A DNA stretch of 64,000 bases from Pyrrhosoma nymphula (Eukaryota > Arthropoda > Insecta > Odonata > Coenagrionidae), in the NCBI GenBank assembly GCA_963573305.1, contig OY754331.1:8156868-8220867 (forward strand). The letters run 5' to 3'. A program made the translations under genes and the position numbers. Each line of letters begins with the position of its first letter. The stretch's first letter is position 1. Below are positions 1 to 11,270 of this stretch, piece after piece. The notes under the pieces were generated by a model that was not told the origin of the DNA, made no database searches, and worked only from the letters and a program-made list of their open reading frames with translations.

Positions 1-720
1 CATTAATAGGACTTAATAATTTACTTTTATTTAGAGTTAGTCTGTATCCTTCTGCCGTGATTCATTTTGGAACAATGTAGCACGCACTTTGTGTTAAGGA
101 TAACCGTAACTATTTATATAACCGATTAGCTAACAGAGAAAACATTTAACGATATAAAAATTCGATTTCATAGTTATTGAATGCTATGCTTTAAATTAGG
201 GTTTCTAAATGGCCTGTTCACCTTGTTTGACTAGCGTAAATTTCACAAATCTAAGGAATCCCAGAAGCCCGGAAAAGACGATAATTGAAATTCATACAAG
301 GACGATGGAACAAGGACGAATAAGATTCTACATACATGAAACTGTGAGTTACACAAATGGAAGAAAAAATGGAGGCACCGTTTTAAATATTCATCAGCTT
401 TGCTGCCGCAATATTTAAAGAGGACAGTCGAGGTTAAATCTAATCTTAAGTGGCCGTTACGCGCTGAACTGCTAAACCCTGCGTCCATAAATTGTTTTCC
501 TTCTACAGTGTGACCCGTGAAACAAAGCGAAATGCTAGAGGATCCCAGAGTGCTTCCTCGGTGGTAGAGTTGCGTGGGGTTTCCTGAACTATTTGGAGCG
601 GCGGATGGATAGTTATGTCCAAGGAGGTGCTTGTATGTATTCATACACATTTAGCCAAGGGTGCATTTATTTCAACGCATCGGCTCTTAGATGTGTGTAA
701 TGGAGACGTGGGCCCTCCAT
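1..720. other. No gene recognised
   Basis: AT-rich sequence. Two short opposing open frames (about 209-418 and 243-650) overlap one another and show no motif, repeat or codon pattern that I recognise. I see no RNA gene or mobile element end here. Confidence 0.5.
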
Positions 721-724
721 TCCC

Positions 725-1130
725 TTGACTCGTTCTCGTTGTTTCTATTCTCTCCTCCCTCACCTTTCAACCCTTCGCCCTCCTCCTCTCCCCCCCCCCC
801 CAACAAACCCCCCCCCCCAACACATACTCACCCCCATCTCTAACTCATGCGTACCGTGGCTGCCCCGCATAAATAATTTCGCGTCTCCTGGCTCGACCCC
901 TGAGCCATCGCTTTTATTTCCGGAAGAAAGGAAAAGGAGCGGGCAAGGTACTGTCCCCACCGATGGCCTCCTTCTTTCCCGCATCAGGAAGGAGAGCACG
1001 CATCCGATCCGACCTACTCCCTTCTCTCCCACTCCCTGTCCAATCTCCCGATATGCACTCCAGCAGCGATTGCCGAGCACAATCCCCCTCTCTCTCTCTC
1101 CATCTCTCTCTCTCTTCGCCCATCCTCTCG
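725..1130. repeat. Pyrimidine-rich low-complexity tract
   Basis: The + strand is strongly C/T biased, with C runs at 790-801 and 808-818 and a CT-dinucleotide stretch near 1087-1115. Open frames on both strands (Pro/Ser-rich on +, Gly/Arg-rich on -) follow from composition and are not called as genes. Sequence from 1131 to 1480 has no recognisable feature. Confidence 0.7.
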
Positions 1131-1484
1131 TTTGATGGGAGAGCCGTGTGCATTTTTAAAAAGAGGAAGTTGCGACTGCGCCACCGTCATTAAAAGATGG
1201 AGCGTTTGCTTGGAGAAGGGGCGGAGAGCGTTCCAAGTTCCAACTCGGACGAGGTTTCACGGCGTGGCTTCCACCCGTCATCATGGCAACGGGCCCAAAA
1301 CAGGAAAACAATCGAAATTCATACTTGCGAGCATAATGGGTCTGCTGTCAGGATACATGCTTGTTCTATTGACAGAAATATACCGTTATACAGCCCAGGA
1401 TGGAATATTTAGGAAAAAATGAACCATGTGGGCTGACAAAAAAGCCTCTCCATGAGTCTTATCCAGCAAAAATACTTCTCAGAA

Positions 1485-1680
1485 AGCACGGTAAACTTGC
1501 CACAAACTTGCTGCAAGTTTGCAAAGCAAGTCTCGGAAACTTGCTACAAACTTGCAAAGCAAGTCTACATCAAACTTGCTAGTTACCACTTTGTGCACTT
1601 GCAGCAAGTGTGCAGAGCAAGTCTGCTGCAAGTGTGCACAGTAAGTCTGCTGCAAGTGTGCACAGTAAGTCTGCTGCTAT
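1485..1680. repeat. Tandem repeat array rich in CTTGC / GCAAG
   Basis: Two related arrays lie side by side. The first has about two imperfect units of 35-40 bp, each containing CAAACTTGC or CAAGTTTGC followed by AAAGCAAGTCT. The second has a 24-bp unit beginning AAGTCTGCTGCAAGTG that is repeated almost exactly from 1619, two full units and a partial third. Many units are internally palindromic (GCAAGT against ACTTGC). A weak open frame across the array (1452-1826) simply mirrors the 24-bp period and is not called. Confidence 0.75.
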
Positions 1681-3190
1681 TCTACAATTATATAGCGCAC
1701 TTTATGGAAGGTATGTATTCTTATTTTATAAACTTATCGGCATTTGGGACTAAACATATTTATTCCATCAATAACATGTTTATTTGTCCGATAGTCCACA
1801 GTTTTATGTATTGGGAAAGTGTTTGAGGCACATCAGGTCAGTTAATGGGTCAGTATAAATAATATCAAAGATATGTAATATAATTATCTATAATATATAA
1901 TATGATTACATACCGTGAGATATATATTGCAGCTATTAATCATTTCCACTATTTCTCCAGGAACACACAGCGGCACTCAAATAAAGGAACAGTAATTGCT
2001 AATGACATCAAGTCGAGTAAATAAAAAAATAACTTTTGAGATGGTAAAATTTAATGAGTGATGCATAATGAAACAACTTACATTGCATAATTAGACAAAA
2101 AAATCATCACCATTTTACTTGGACTCCACACTCACAACTAACGATACTCTAAAATATCACAATAACCCCTGCCAAGGATATATCCAATTGTCTATTAGTA
2201 ATTAGTCATAACCTACATTAAACGCAGACGGATTAATGATTTCAACAAAGTCATATGGGACAAAACAATGCAATGAAATAAAAATATGACACTTGGGGAG
2301 TAAAATTCACTGAATGAAGAATAGTAAAACACTACACTGTGTATCCCTTCACTGGGACGTAAACAACCACACTTATAAGACAACACCAATACACTAGTCA
2401 CCAATTTCACTTCAATTCACATAGATTCCACACTTAAATTTTGTCAATAGTAAAAGCAATGAACTGATTGCTGTTACTTCTTCCCCAACACTTACTACGC
2501 GTTTGTCACACTTTTAATACCATTCCTGTCATAACACATTATTTTAAGATATTAGGTTCAACTAATTTACGTAAAATTATTACCACTAGACACACACAAT
2601 CCAGCGCAGCACATAAATAACGCTTGTAATCACCTGCATGCCACAACGTACACGCAGTCAAAACACACGAAAAAACTTCGTCTAAATATTAAGACGAAAA
2701 ATGACACAGTTGTTAATTGCACAACGAAACTTAGTGATGCCAACATTATTTAAAACTTGAAGCTAAATAATTCACTGGGATAATTTTCTTTAAATCGTCA
2801 CACTTAAAATCCATAACAAGACTGACGATCGAAACTATCTTCCAATATAGTTTTGCACAGCATTCTAGACCATTATTCACGTTTTAACTCCAAGAATAGT
2901 ATGTTGCAAATGATTTGTTGTTCACAAAATAGATCACACTTCTTCAATTGTCATTCAAATTAAAAACCAAAACAAACTATTCTTCGATCGGTATAATGAC
3001 CGCTTCGGCACTACTTTGGCGCCGAAGCCAAGCGTAAACACAGGTCAATACAAATACCAACAGTAAAGCGTAAAAGACCGCAGTTGTTTGTGATCATGAA
3101 TATAGAATCTTTATTCATGTTCGTGATTATTCGTGAATATATACAATATGCACTTAATTATATAAAATATTACGTACAGTTGTTAACGAT
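1681..3190. other. AT-rich stretch, nothing recognised
   Basis: No open frame of note and no motif, RNA or mobile-element end. From about 3200 to 3360 the sequence again contains several CTTGC and GCAAG words (for example CAGCAAACT and GCAAGTGAAAATCAAG), like the array at 1485-1680. The 1.5-3.4 kb block may therefore be one non-autonomous element with related ends, but the match is too loose to call. Confidence 0.4.
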
Positions 3191-3467
3191 ACTCACTTTC
3201 AGAAAACTTGCAGCTAGCCTCCGGCAAGTGAAAATCAAGTGTAGTGCGAACTAGCTTCAGACGTGCATGGTGTCTTGCAGCAAACTATCTTTACAACTTC
3301 AAAGCAAGGAAAGTCTAGCAAGCGAAAATCAAACCTAGTGCAAACTTACGTGCTGTCTGGGTTGTCTCCACCGAGGACCAAAATGTATTTATTTTTGTGA
3401 GTGTAGTTATGTTTACAAAGCCCGATTGGTATCGAAAAGTGAGGGAATATATAGGGCTACGTAGTAT

Positions 3468-4812
3468 CAGAGGCGGATCCAGGAAGCAGACTTGGGAGGT
3501 GAAACACTAGGGGTCGTGTTAAAATGAAATGGCACATTTATTGTGGACTATGGTAGACTAGTGCAGTCTGGACGTTGATGTTATGAATATTACTCTCCTT
3601 ATGAAACGGCTATGTTTGACTTGAAAATAGAGGTTGTACGTGTGATTTAATTGCTAACAAAAAAAGCGGAGATGTTTTTAAGATTTTTTTTTAAAAAGGT
3701 CACCCTGGTCATCGACTATTTTTTGCTCGAAACCAAGATATGAATCAAGGCTTTCATTGGAATGACAGCCAATCTACTATGTATCCATGCACATGTGATA
3801 GGTACCTACGTCAAGTAGGAGTTTTTAATTTTTAATGTTATTTCTGATATTCTGATTTCTCCCTCCAAGCCTATTCCTATTCTGAAGAAATCTTATGTGA
3901 TTTTAAGGTCATGTGCCAAATAAAAAAAATAATACTTAACTGTTAGCTTAACCAGTTAAAGGTAATACAACATGGTCAGCCCAACAATTATGTCAAATGA
4001 TACTGCAGTCCCGCACTCATAGAAGGGCATCATTATGAAAGCATTTTTCAACTTCTTAATAGGACACAAGTTGAACGTCTTTGACACCTTGTTTAATTAA
4101 CGAAAGACCTGTGAAATACGAAAGGTAATTGATCGAGTATGATGAGATGTATTAGTCATAGATAAATTAAGAGTAAAAATATGCTTGACTATAACGAGTT
4201 TTCGAGTGTTTCAACATCCAAATCGCGAGAGGAAGTTTTGGGATTCGTCGAGATGGAATCATCGCTACAACAGCATCTTAGCAAGTTGGTACTCTCAATT
4301 CTTAAGCTATAAATCAGCCCCCAGATTTCTGATGATACATGAGTGGTGTTTAATCGCAAGCCCATATAAAACCACCTTCCTCCCAGCCAAGGATGTCACG
4401 AAACTTTGACGTAAAAAGCAAACTTATCACCGCATATTTTCAAGGATACGTAGTGAAGATATCTAGCTATGAAATATAATTAAAGAAGAAGATCGAAGGG
4501 GAACATGTTTGCAGTCAAGATCGTTTAAAGTTTTTTTAATTAAAAATATATGCACTGAGTTAAAAACATATTTATGAATGACATCATTGTTTTAATTTTA
4601 TAAATTCTTAAAACTTTAATTAAAGACATGCGCCGTCGCTTTATCTTTTAAAATAGAAATTGTGCCATGGCATAAGTATCATACGTTTGGAGATATTATT
4701 AAGTTGTTCGTATAAAGAAGTTCACTATCGAATCCGATGCTTTTTTCTCATCTGACATCTTTGGGCGATGGAGGAGGGGGGGTAAATTTCCCCCTCTCCC
4801 CTTCCGCCCCTG
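3468..4812. mobile_element. Possible hAT-like non-autonomous element
   Basis: The left end reads CAGAGGCGGATCCAGG (3468-3483) and the right end CCGCCCCTG (4804-4812), giving a short inverted repeat of the CAGRGGCGG type seen in many hAT-like miniature elements. The 8-bp flanks (cgtagtat and tggatcca) do not match, so no target duplication supports the ends. A GGATCC word also occurs just outside the right end, so the true right boundary could be a few bases further on. The interior is AT-rich, with no transposase; the small frame at 4185-4409 has no recognisable content. Confidence 0.33.
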
Positions 4813-7229
4813 TGGATCCACCACTTCAGCTTGTACCCTTGGACCACCATTACGATAAATTAAACTGCCTCCTTTTGGTCATAGACCATTAGGATACTGG
4901 TAGAAATAGATTTTTTGAAGATCCTTACATCTAGTTCCCTAAGCGACTTTCTGTGACCTTCATTCACAAGGTCACATGCCAACGTTGAGATTTTGGAGAA
5001 TTGTATTCCACGCCTACTTGCACGTGACTTTCAGAAGAGACTAATTCGCGTTGGATGTCACGTTCTTACAGTGCAATATTTAATCATGCCTGCTCAATGA
5101 GATTCACACAAGCCAACACTGCACTCGCTTCTCACAACTATTTTTTGACTTCTAAAATAAATATATGCTTGCGCCCGCCCTCAGCGTCTCGACTCTTCGT
5201 TGCGCTCTTCTCAGGGTAAAACGGGGTCAAGGGTGTGCCTCCTTCGAGTATTACAACCTCACGTATCACTCCCTTGTGCGTTTTGCATGCCTTTTTGAAA
5301 CAAACATCGCTGGAGTCCCAATTTGGCTATTCATCAAGGCTTTGTATCGTATGAGCTCGTTTAATGGAAGATTTGCGCTTTTAATCCGTTCACAAGCGGC
5401 ACAGTTAAAATACTCACCCTTAATGATCAATTTTTAATTTTACATTTTCAAAATTTTGAAGGAAATTCTTTTAAGGGATGGTAATGGCAAGCTTACGGCT
5501 TATACGTCTCTTATGGGTAATGTTGCCGCGAGACAAGACGTGACTTGGGGTTAGTCTTCTCTTCTTGTTCTTATTTTCCGAATCTCTCGAATCTGAATCT
5601 TTCGGCTCGACCGAATTTCTCGGCCTTAGGTCCCGTCTCAAGACTCGTCGTGTCTTAGCCTTCAGTCTCGTCTCGGTGTTGAGTCTCGTACGAGAATCTC
5701 GTCTTGTTTTCATAATAAGAATATATGAATACTTTTGATAGAAGAAGAGCTAGCTATTGTACTGGATAAAGTGACTTGAAAAAGAAGAAAAAGTACCTAA
5801 TTCTTCTCAATCTCGAGCAAACATGGGCTTTCAGCTAAAATAAAAGTGTTTTGAAAGTTGAAATTATTCTGGAAAAAGTAACGATATCCATCATTATTCA
5901 ATATAAATATGAAAATAAAATTAAATGAACTTATAACGATAATGCAATGTAATAACTAATGTACATAGTGAAATAAAATTTCCACGGTTTGTTTGATCTT
6001 TTGAGACTTTATAGGCATACATAAGGAACATTTCTTATTTAAGGGCGAAACGGCATTGGCTTACGAGTTCAGGTAAGGTAAACTTCCTGTTTAGAAGGTA
6101 AACTTCCATAAAAATCTCTGTGCATGAAATGCGTCTGCAGGAAATAATATCGGTACTGAGAAGGCACTATTTCTTTATTTCCAATTCCTATCTGAAAATA
6201 TTTTCTCACTAGCCTTACAGGAAACCAATCTCTTAAATCATTATTGATCAAATTGGTTAAAAGTCAACATATCGTACCCATCATGTGCAAATGATATTGT
6301 TGAGTAAATAAGCAATGAAGTCTCCTTAGTTTGAAGTGATAGTTGATACGCAAACTGACAGCCACCGATGTAACTATGGGAGCTGTCCATTTCCGTTGCT
6401 ACGAATTTATTTATATTGTTACCCAGCCTTGCAATACGCATTGCAGGCTAATTAACTTATGTTTGAGTACAAATTAAATTCCTAACAACTACAATATATC
6501 GTAGAAATGATAAGTGTCGATAAAATGGAGCATTTACGAAAAAATAATGTCTCGCTAGTCACTGAGGGAGGTTTCAGTTTTGAAAGGAAGCGGCCGCCCC
6601 TGGAACTTTCAGTCGGGGCGAATATTTTGCCGTGATTCAGCGCTAGTCAGTGGCAGAGAGTGCCCTGACGTCATTGTTTCAAAAGACATGTACTCATTGG
6701 TTTATTTCAGCCACCTTCTAAAGCTCATGCATGTACTACAGTGCTTATTTGCCTCCAATGCATCATGTTATCATCATGTTACAGAATCACTCAAGTTTAA
6801 TGCCCAGGTGGCGCGCGGTAATACATATCTGGCTACAACTCGGCCAATATCAAGTTGATTCCGCTGCAACTTGCGCGCATAATTCACCAGAGTGCATTTC
6901 AGCTACTCGTGTTGTTCGCTAGTAGGTATTTATTAAAAATACTAACATCGAAATCTACCTGCGCCTGTAGGCCATTACCGAAGGGGAACCTACTTCATAT
7001 CTTTCTCTCGCAAAACACTTCAATCTCTTAAAATTTAATTCCTACGGACGCAATAACTAGCAATAGAACAATTAATACTTCACGCGAGCCGAGAAAAATG
7101 TCTCAAAGCGCTCTTCTAGCACACAGTTTCATATATATTTTTAGCTAATTAGACTACAAGATAAATAAGTAGAAAATATAAGAGGAAAAAATAATTCGTC
7201 TTGACCGGGATCCCACGATCGGATACCCT
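4813..7229. other. No gene recognised
   Basis: AT-rich non-coding sequence. The open frames at 5165-5437, 5471-5713, 6069-6441 and 6580-6922 are short, overlap on different strands, and have no motif I can name. The 5540-5710 part is rich in GTCTCG/TCTCG words, which explains the Arg/Thr-rich minus-strand frame. Confidence 0.45.
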
Positions 7230-7251
7230 CAAGTGCACATATGTGCACTTG
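7230..7251. repeat. Perfect 22-bp palindrome
   Basis: CAAGTGCACAT is followed immediately by its exact reverse complement, with no spacer. It lies about 10 bp upstream of the inverted RT fragment of the neighbouring Penelope-like element. It may mark that element's 5' junction or be a dyad protein-binding site; nothing else in the sequence decides between these. Confidence 0.8.
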
Positions 7252-7261
7252 CGAGTGACTC

Positions 7262-7412
7262 CGTATTTAGTAGGTTGTGTTCTGAACTAAAGATTTTTCT
7301 TCCAAATTATCAACGAAAATATCTGCCAGGAGTGGGGAAAGAGGTGAGGCCCATAGCGAGGCCACTACTCTGTTTATAAAATTGGTCTTAATGTAATTGT
7401 TGTTTGTATCTG
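7262..7412 (-). pseudogene. Penelope-like RT fragment, inverted segment
   Basis: Read on the minus strand, this segment translates without a break as a Penelope-type reverse transcriptase block: SPLSPLLADIFVDNLEEK, the conserved step between the first and second halves of the palm. In a normal element it sits just N-terminal to the YVDD catalytic block. Here the YVDD block is on the opposite strand, immediately adjacent (from 7413). The segment has therefore been inverted relative to the rest of the element, as in 5' inversions formed during target-primed insertion. A stop (TAA) follows the block, and the usual AMG before SPLSP reads as LWA. Confidence 0.65.
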
Positions 7413-7665
7413 TGGTCTACTGGTACAGATACGTCGACGATATATTATTGTGCTTTGGAATGGAACTGATCGGTAGCTGGATATTTTCAAGAGTTTTCTA
7501 AATGATATTCATCCTAAAATTTCATTTACTTGCGAATGAGACTCTAACTACACCTTAAATTACCTGGATTTTACAGTTAAAATCAATAAAGACCGGCATG
7601 TCTTCTCCATTTTTCGGAAACCCTGTTGTACTGACCATGTGTATTTAGAGACGACGCTGTCATCT
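7413..7665 (+). pseudogene. Penelope-like RT fragment with YVDD, 5' part
   Basis: The + strand encodes YWYRYVDDILLCF at about 7417-7455, the catalytic YVDD motif of Penelope-type RT. Farther on it gives NYLDFTVKINKDRHVFSIFR (about 7558-7617) and then KPCCTDHVYLE, matching the FLD...YRKPTxTD block that follows YxDD in PLEs. A frameshift or deletion lies between the two blocks. The fragment stops at 7665, where a LINE is inserted, and resumes at 8499. It is dead: RT is split by the LINE, its upstream block is inverted, and several frames are needed. Confidence 0.7.
7659..7665. repeat. Probable target-site duplication, left copy (TGTCATC)
   Basis: TGTCATC occurs at 7659-7665 and again at 8492-8498, exactly bracketing the LINE fragment. 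PLE coding similarity runs up to the left copy and resumes after the right copy. One caution is that the LINE tail is GATGTAGATG, so the right copy could partly come from the tail. Confidence 0.55.
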
Positions 7666-8491
7666 ATCGCGAAATTAGTGTTCACTCTGACTTTGAAATT
7701 CTATCATCGGATTTAAAGAATGTTCATTTGTGGAGCCAAGTGTGGAGACTCGAACTTAATCTGAGCAAATGCACGGCGGTACATTTCTTGCCGAGGTCGT
7801 CCAACTATCCCCATGTATGGTGGATGGTGTTAACATAAAGGCGACAGATGAAGTGAAGTATCTAGGAGTTACGATAACCTCAAACCTATCGTGGGGAACA
7901 CATATAAGAAATATTTGTTGCAGAACTATGAAGAAGCTAGGATTCGTCAAGCGTATTGTGGGAAGATTTTCGGATGAAAAAGTAAAAGAGAGGTGCTATT
8001 TCGCACTCGTCCGGCCACACCTCGAATATGCAGCGAGCATATGGGATCCGGTGCAGAAAGACTTAATCCGGGAACTTAATAAAATACAAAGGAAAGCGGC
8101 GCGTTTCGTCAAAAACTGCTACGGGTGTACAGACAGCGTTACACAGGTGTTAAACGAATCAGGCTGGGAGCTGCTAGAGACTCGGAGGCTGCGCGCTAGG
8201 CTTAGATTACTTGAGTAATTAAGAATAGATATCTTTAAGAGCGACACGGAGGAAATCATATTAGAACCCCACTATATTTCTAGGTCCGACAGAGGTGATA
8301 AATTGAGAGAGATTTTTTGCCGAACGGATAGGTATGGGAATTCGTTTTTTCCCCGAACAATAGGGGACTTTAATAAATGCTAGGCGTAATTTCATTAGAG
8401 CGTTTCCTTTTTATATGTAAACGGCTGGTGTCCTAACACCCCCCGCCACACGCCTATTGAGGCGGCTTGCGGGGTAGTATGTAGATGTAGA
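7666..8491 (+). mobile_element. 5'-truncated Jockey/CR1-like LINE nested in a PLE
   Basis: An 826-bp 3' piece of a non-LTR retrotransposon. It encodes the end of the RT and thumb region and ends in a short repeated tail (GTAGATGTAGATG, 8481-8493), a common kind of LINE 3' terminus. It sits between the two copies of TGTCATC and separates two halves of a Penelope-like element, so it is the younger insertion. It lacks the endonuclease and the RT catalytic core and cannot move by itself. Confidence 0.75.
7690..8383 (+). pseudogene. LINE reverse transcriptase C-terminal region
   Basis: From 7690 the frame gives LWSQVWRLELNLSKCTAVHF, then VKYLGVTITSNLSWGTHI (the YLGV block after the RT palm), then RPHLEYAASIWDP and IQRKAARFV, the usual thumb/C-terminal landmarks of Jockey and CR1 RTs. 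A TAA stop at 8216-8218 interrupts the frame, but the same frame continues to RDGDK-type residues and SFFPRTIGDFNKC, ending at the TAG at 8381-8383; SFFPRT...DFN is typical of the natural C-terminus. So the protein carries one in-frame nonsense mutation about 55 codons before its end, as well as the 5' truncation. In this window it has no functional partner. Confidence 0.75.
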
Positions 8492-8498
8492 TGTCATC

Positions 8499-9260
8499 CC
8501 AGCAATTTCAAGACAACATTACTCACACAAACTGATGGTTTTTCATTCCATGATTCATCGCCTGTTCAACATTCCACTATCAAGAGAAGACTTGAATAAA
8601 TAAATCAGCACAATTAAACAAATTGCTTCTGCCAACTGGTATTCACCAAATTTAATAGACAAATTAGATTTTAAAAAACAGAGAAGAATGACTATCGACC
8701 AAATGTTTTCCCAAAACGAGAGTTAAAAGAAGCAATGGTGCACGGTGACCTACCTGGGTGCAGTATTTCAGAAAATGGCTCAACTTCTACTTATAGACAA
8801 ATTCCGCATGGCTTATAGACCTAATTTCACTCTCCGAAAGCTGCTAGTAAAATGTAAGGACCCGATAAAGCAATTAGACCGATGTGGAGTATATTCATTG
8901 AAATGCAGCGATTGCAATGGTGTCTACGGGGGGCAGACAGGTAGAAGCTTCTGTGTCAGGAGAAAAGAACATTTAAGTGCTTATAAAAACATCAAAGAGG
9001 ATAAAAGTAATTTTTCTAAACACACTTAATATGTAGCAGTCACAGGAGTGATTTTTACAATGAATATCATAAAATTATGCAACGACTGCTTATGAATTAA
9101 ATTCAAGAGAGTAGTTGGAAATTTTAAAAATTTTGAATAACCACGACAACACCCTCATTAACGAATACCTAATACCCTTCCTTTTCACCTATTCTGGCCT
9201 CCGTTTCAAACTTCTTCTTCCCTTCCGTCACGTAACTACGAAAACAATAGGATAAACAGA
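8499..9260 (+). pseudogene. Penelope-like element, 3' part with GIY-YIG endonuclease
   Basis: After the nested LINE the PLE coding sequence resumes: the part around 8520-8720, read across frameshifts, gives HKLMVFHSMIHRLFNIPLSR and then NLIDKLDFKKQRRMTIDQMF. The open frame 8745-9029 carries GVYSLKCSDCNGVYGGQTGR followed by RRKEHLSAYKN, a GIY-YIG nuclease with a CxxC pair between the GIY and YIG strands and the conserved Arg and His/Glu after it. In PLEs this domain nicks the target for reverse transcription. The YIG strand reads YGG. Downstream, to about 9235, EYLIPFLFTYSGLRFKLL still looks like PLE C-terminus in another frame. Confidence 0.75.
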
Positions 9261-9869
9261 TCTCAAATAAGGCCTAATGATGGTGATTATTCACTGAAAT
9301 CTGGGTCACTTAATTTAAATAAAAGTGGTATTAGTACAGATATTCATCGAAAAACATTATATAATGTGGAGCTTTAATTTGTAAGGATGGGGTCAGAGAT
9401 TGGACATAGAGTTTGTAGGCAAGAATAAAATTATCAAAAGGACCGTATTCAACGAAAATAACTTCAGTAGTGAGATTTGATGTTTTTTTAATGCTTATTT
9501 AATTTGAAATATCTTCCAAGAAAATCATAGCTCATGACAAGGTCATTATTATAGTGGGAAGGAAGCGAGGATCCAAGAGCGCCTCTTTAAGTATTAAGTC
9601 TTCGAAAGACGAACGAGAGATCACATCAGGCCTGGAGATGGTTTGAAGCGGGAGAGGAAAATAAATGAGGAACGGAGGAATGCAAAAGCGTTTCATCGGT
9701 TTAAGGATAGTAGGCGAGGGGACGAAGGGCAAGTGTAAGGAGAACAAAAAAAGGCAGCAGAATGGCGCGTTCACTTTCCACGAAATCAGGTTTTAATTAA
9801 CGTGGTTGCCGTTCAAATAACTCCTCTCCGCGTATAACTAAGTGGACGCAAGAAGGTTGAGGAGTTGGA
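9261..9869. other. No gene recognised
   Basis: Non-coding by appearance. A minus-strand frame at 9532-9774 has no recognisable motif. Confidence 0.45.
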
Positions 9870-10160
9870 CGTGGGAAGAGGGTGAAGATGCGTGGATGGG
9901 AAGTGGCAGGGGGTGTGCCGGGGGAGGAGTTGGGGGGGGGGGTGGTTGCGAGGGGGGTGGGAACGAGAGGGGGTGTGTTCAACGGTGGCAGCGATGTTGA
10001 TGAGGGTTCACGGCTGTGGGTGTGTGTGGGTTGGGCGAATTCCGGAACCGGGGAAGGTGGTGTGTTTGGATTGGGTGCGGTTGGAAAGGGGTGGAGGGGG
10101 GGGGGGGTTTGAAGGGGGTGGCGTGGGGGGGGGAGGGAGAGGGGAGGGTCAAGGAAACGT
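9870..10160. repeat. G-rich low-complexity tract, G-quadruplex-prone
   Basis: The + strand has many G runs, including 11 G at 9932-9942, 12 G at 10096-10107 and 9 G at 10125-10133, with GGGTG and GGGTT words between. Both strands are open over about 300 bp, giving Gly/Val-rich (+) and Pro/Thr-rich (-) frames. These come from base composition rather than selection. I reject them as genes because no start context, motif or repeat structure supports either. Confidence 0.75.
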
Positions 10161-11270
10161 AATGAGCGTTCAGGACGATTGAAAAGCACGTGGGATGGCA
10201 TTGACGAGTCCGTCAATTCTGCACTCGTCTGGAAATCACCATCAAGCGAATGTACAAAGTGTTAAACAAAACATTGAGCCAATAGAAATTGCGCGAATTT
10301 TGCAGATTTGACCAGCTTCATTTCGCATTTATATCAAAAATAATTATTTTATTTTATTTTTTGGAATTTTTCTCTTGCGAATCAAAAGAACGAGAAAAAA
10401 TTCTATCAACATATCGAAAAAAACATTTGGTGTTTCCATTTTTGAATTAGAGTTATATTAAATGATGCATGTATTCCATACTAAAGCTCACAGCATCGGT
10501 GAAGCGTGAATATTTTTTTATTTTTTAATGGAAGAAGATAAAGTAACTTGCCATAATTTCCAGTCGTTTCTTGTTGTGCGATACCCATGCTTTGAATTTA
10601 AATGCTATTTTTCATGTGAACCAATTGCATGAGAGAGCCCTAAACTCATAATATTCAATGTTTTATATGACTTTTCTGGATGGCCATGAATTAAGCAAAA
10701 TATGCTCTAATATTTGTAACCAGCATTTTATGTCGATCATTTTCATTATTAACGAAAATGTTTACACTTTCCTTTTCAATATCGGCTTTCTGAGTAATTT
10801 ACTTTTATTCTTAATTGGGCGATTACCTTTTTAGAGCTTTCGGTGTGGTTTTGATATTACTACATTTTAGTACATGCAATAAAATACATTTGCTACACAT
10901 TCATGGAAAACTCACATGAACAGATTAAGTTGTTACTTTACGCAACTTTTTCTAAACTAACTTTCCACTCGCAGTTTTTATGTTACTCCATCACGTTCCC
11001 GTAATTTGATTTAAAGTCCATCTCGTTATTTTCGCGTTTCTGTTAGTTCCTGAGTAACTGTTAGTTTACTCAGAATAATGTTATCTAACCTGCATCGCAG
11101 CAGAAGCTATTCAATGGTTAACTACTCCGCTTCGCTAAAATGTGATAGATGGTTACCTCTTTTCTCCGCAGAACTTGCCATTTTTAAAACACTCCCGGTT
11201 TAAGTATTGGGAGGCTGACGTCATCGCCAGCTGGCGTCTTCAATGGTTAGATGGATGCACGGTGCAGGAA
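10161..11270. other. AT-rich stretch, nothing recognised
   Basis: Contains A/T homopolymers and no open frame above background. No RNA or transposon ends seen. Confidence 0.5.

Noticed and set aside
725..1193. Overlapping Pro/Ser-rich and Arg-rich open frames on both strands
   Set aside because: They follow from C runs and CT repeats; no motif or start context supports a protein.
1619..1670. Short direct repeats resembling a CRISPR array
   Set aside because: Units are contiguous with no unique spacers, and the sequence is eukaryotic in character.
3460..4820. 8-bp target duplication around the hAT-like ends
   Set aside because: Flanks cgtagtat and tggatcca do not match; the element call therefore rests only on its ends.
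9797..10216. 139-residue Pro/Thr-rich minus-strand frame and Gly-rich plus-strand frames
   Set aside because: Openness on both strands is explained by the G-rich composition; proline-rich reading has no repeat unit or signal peptide.
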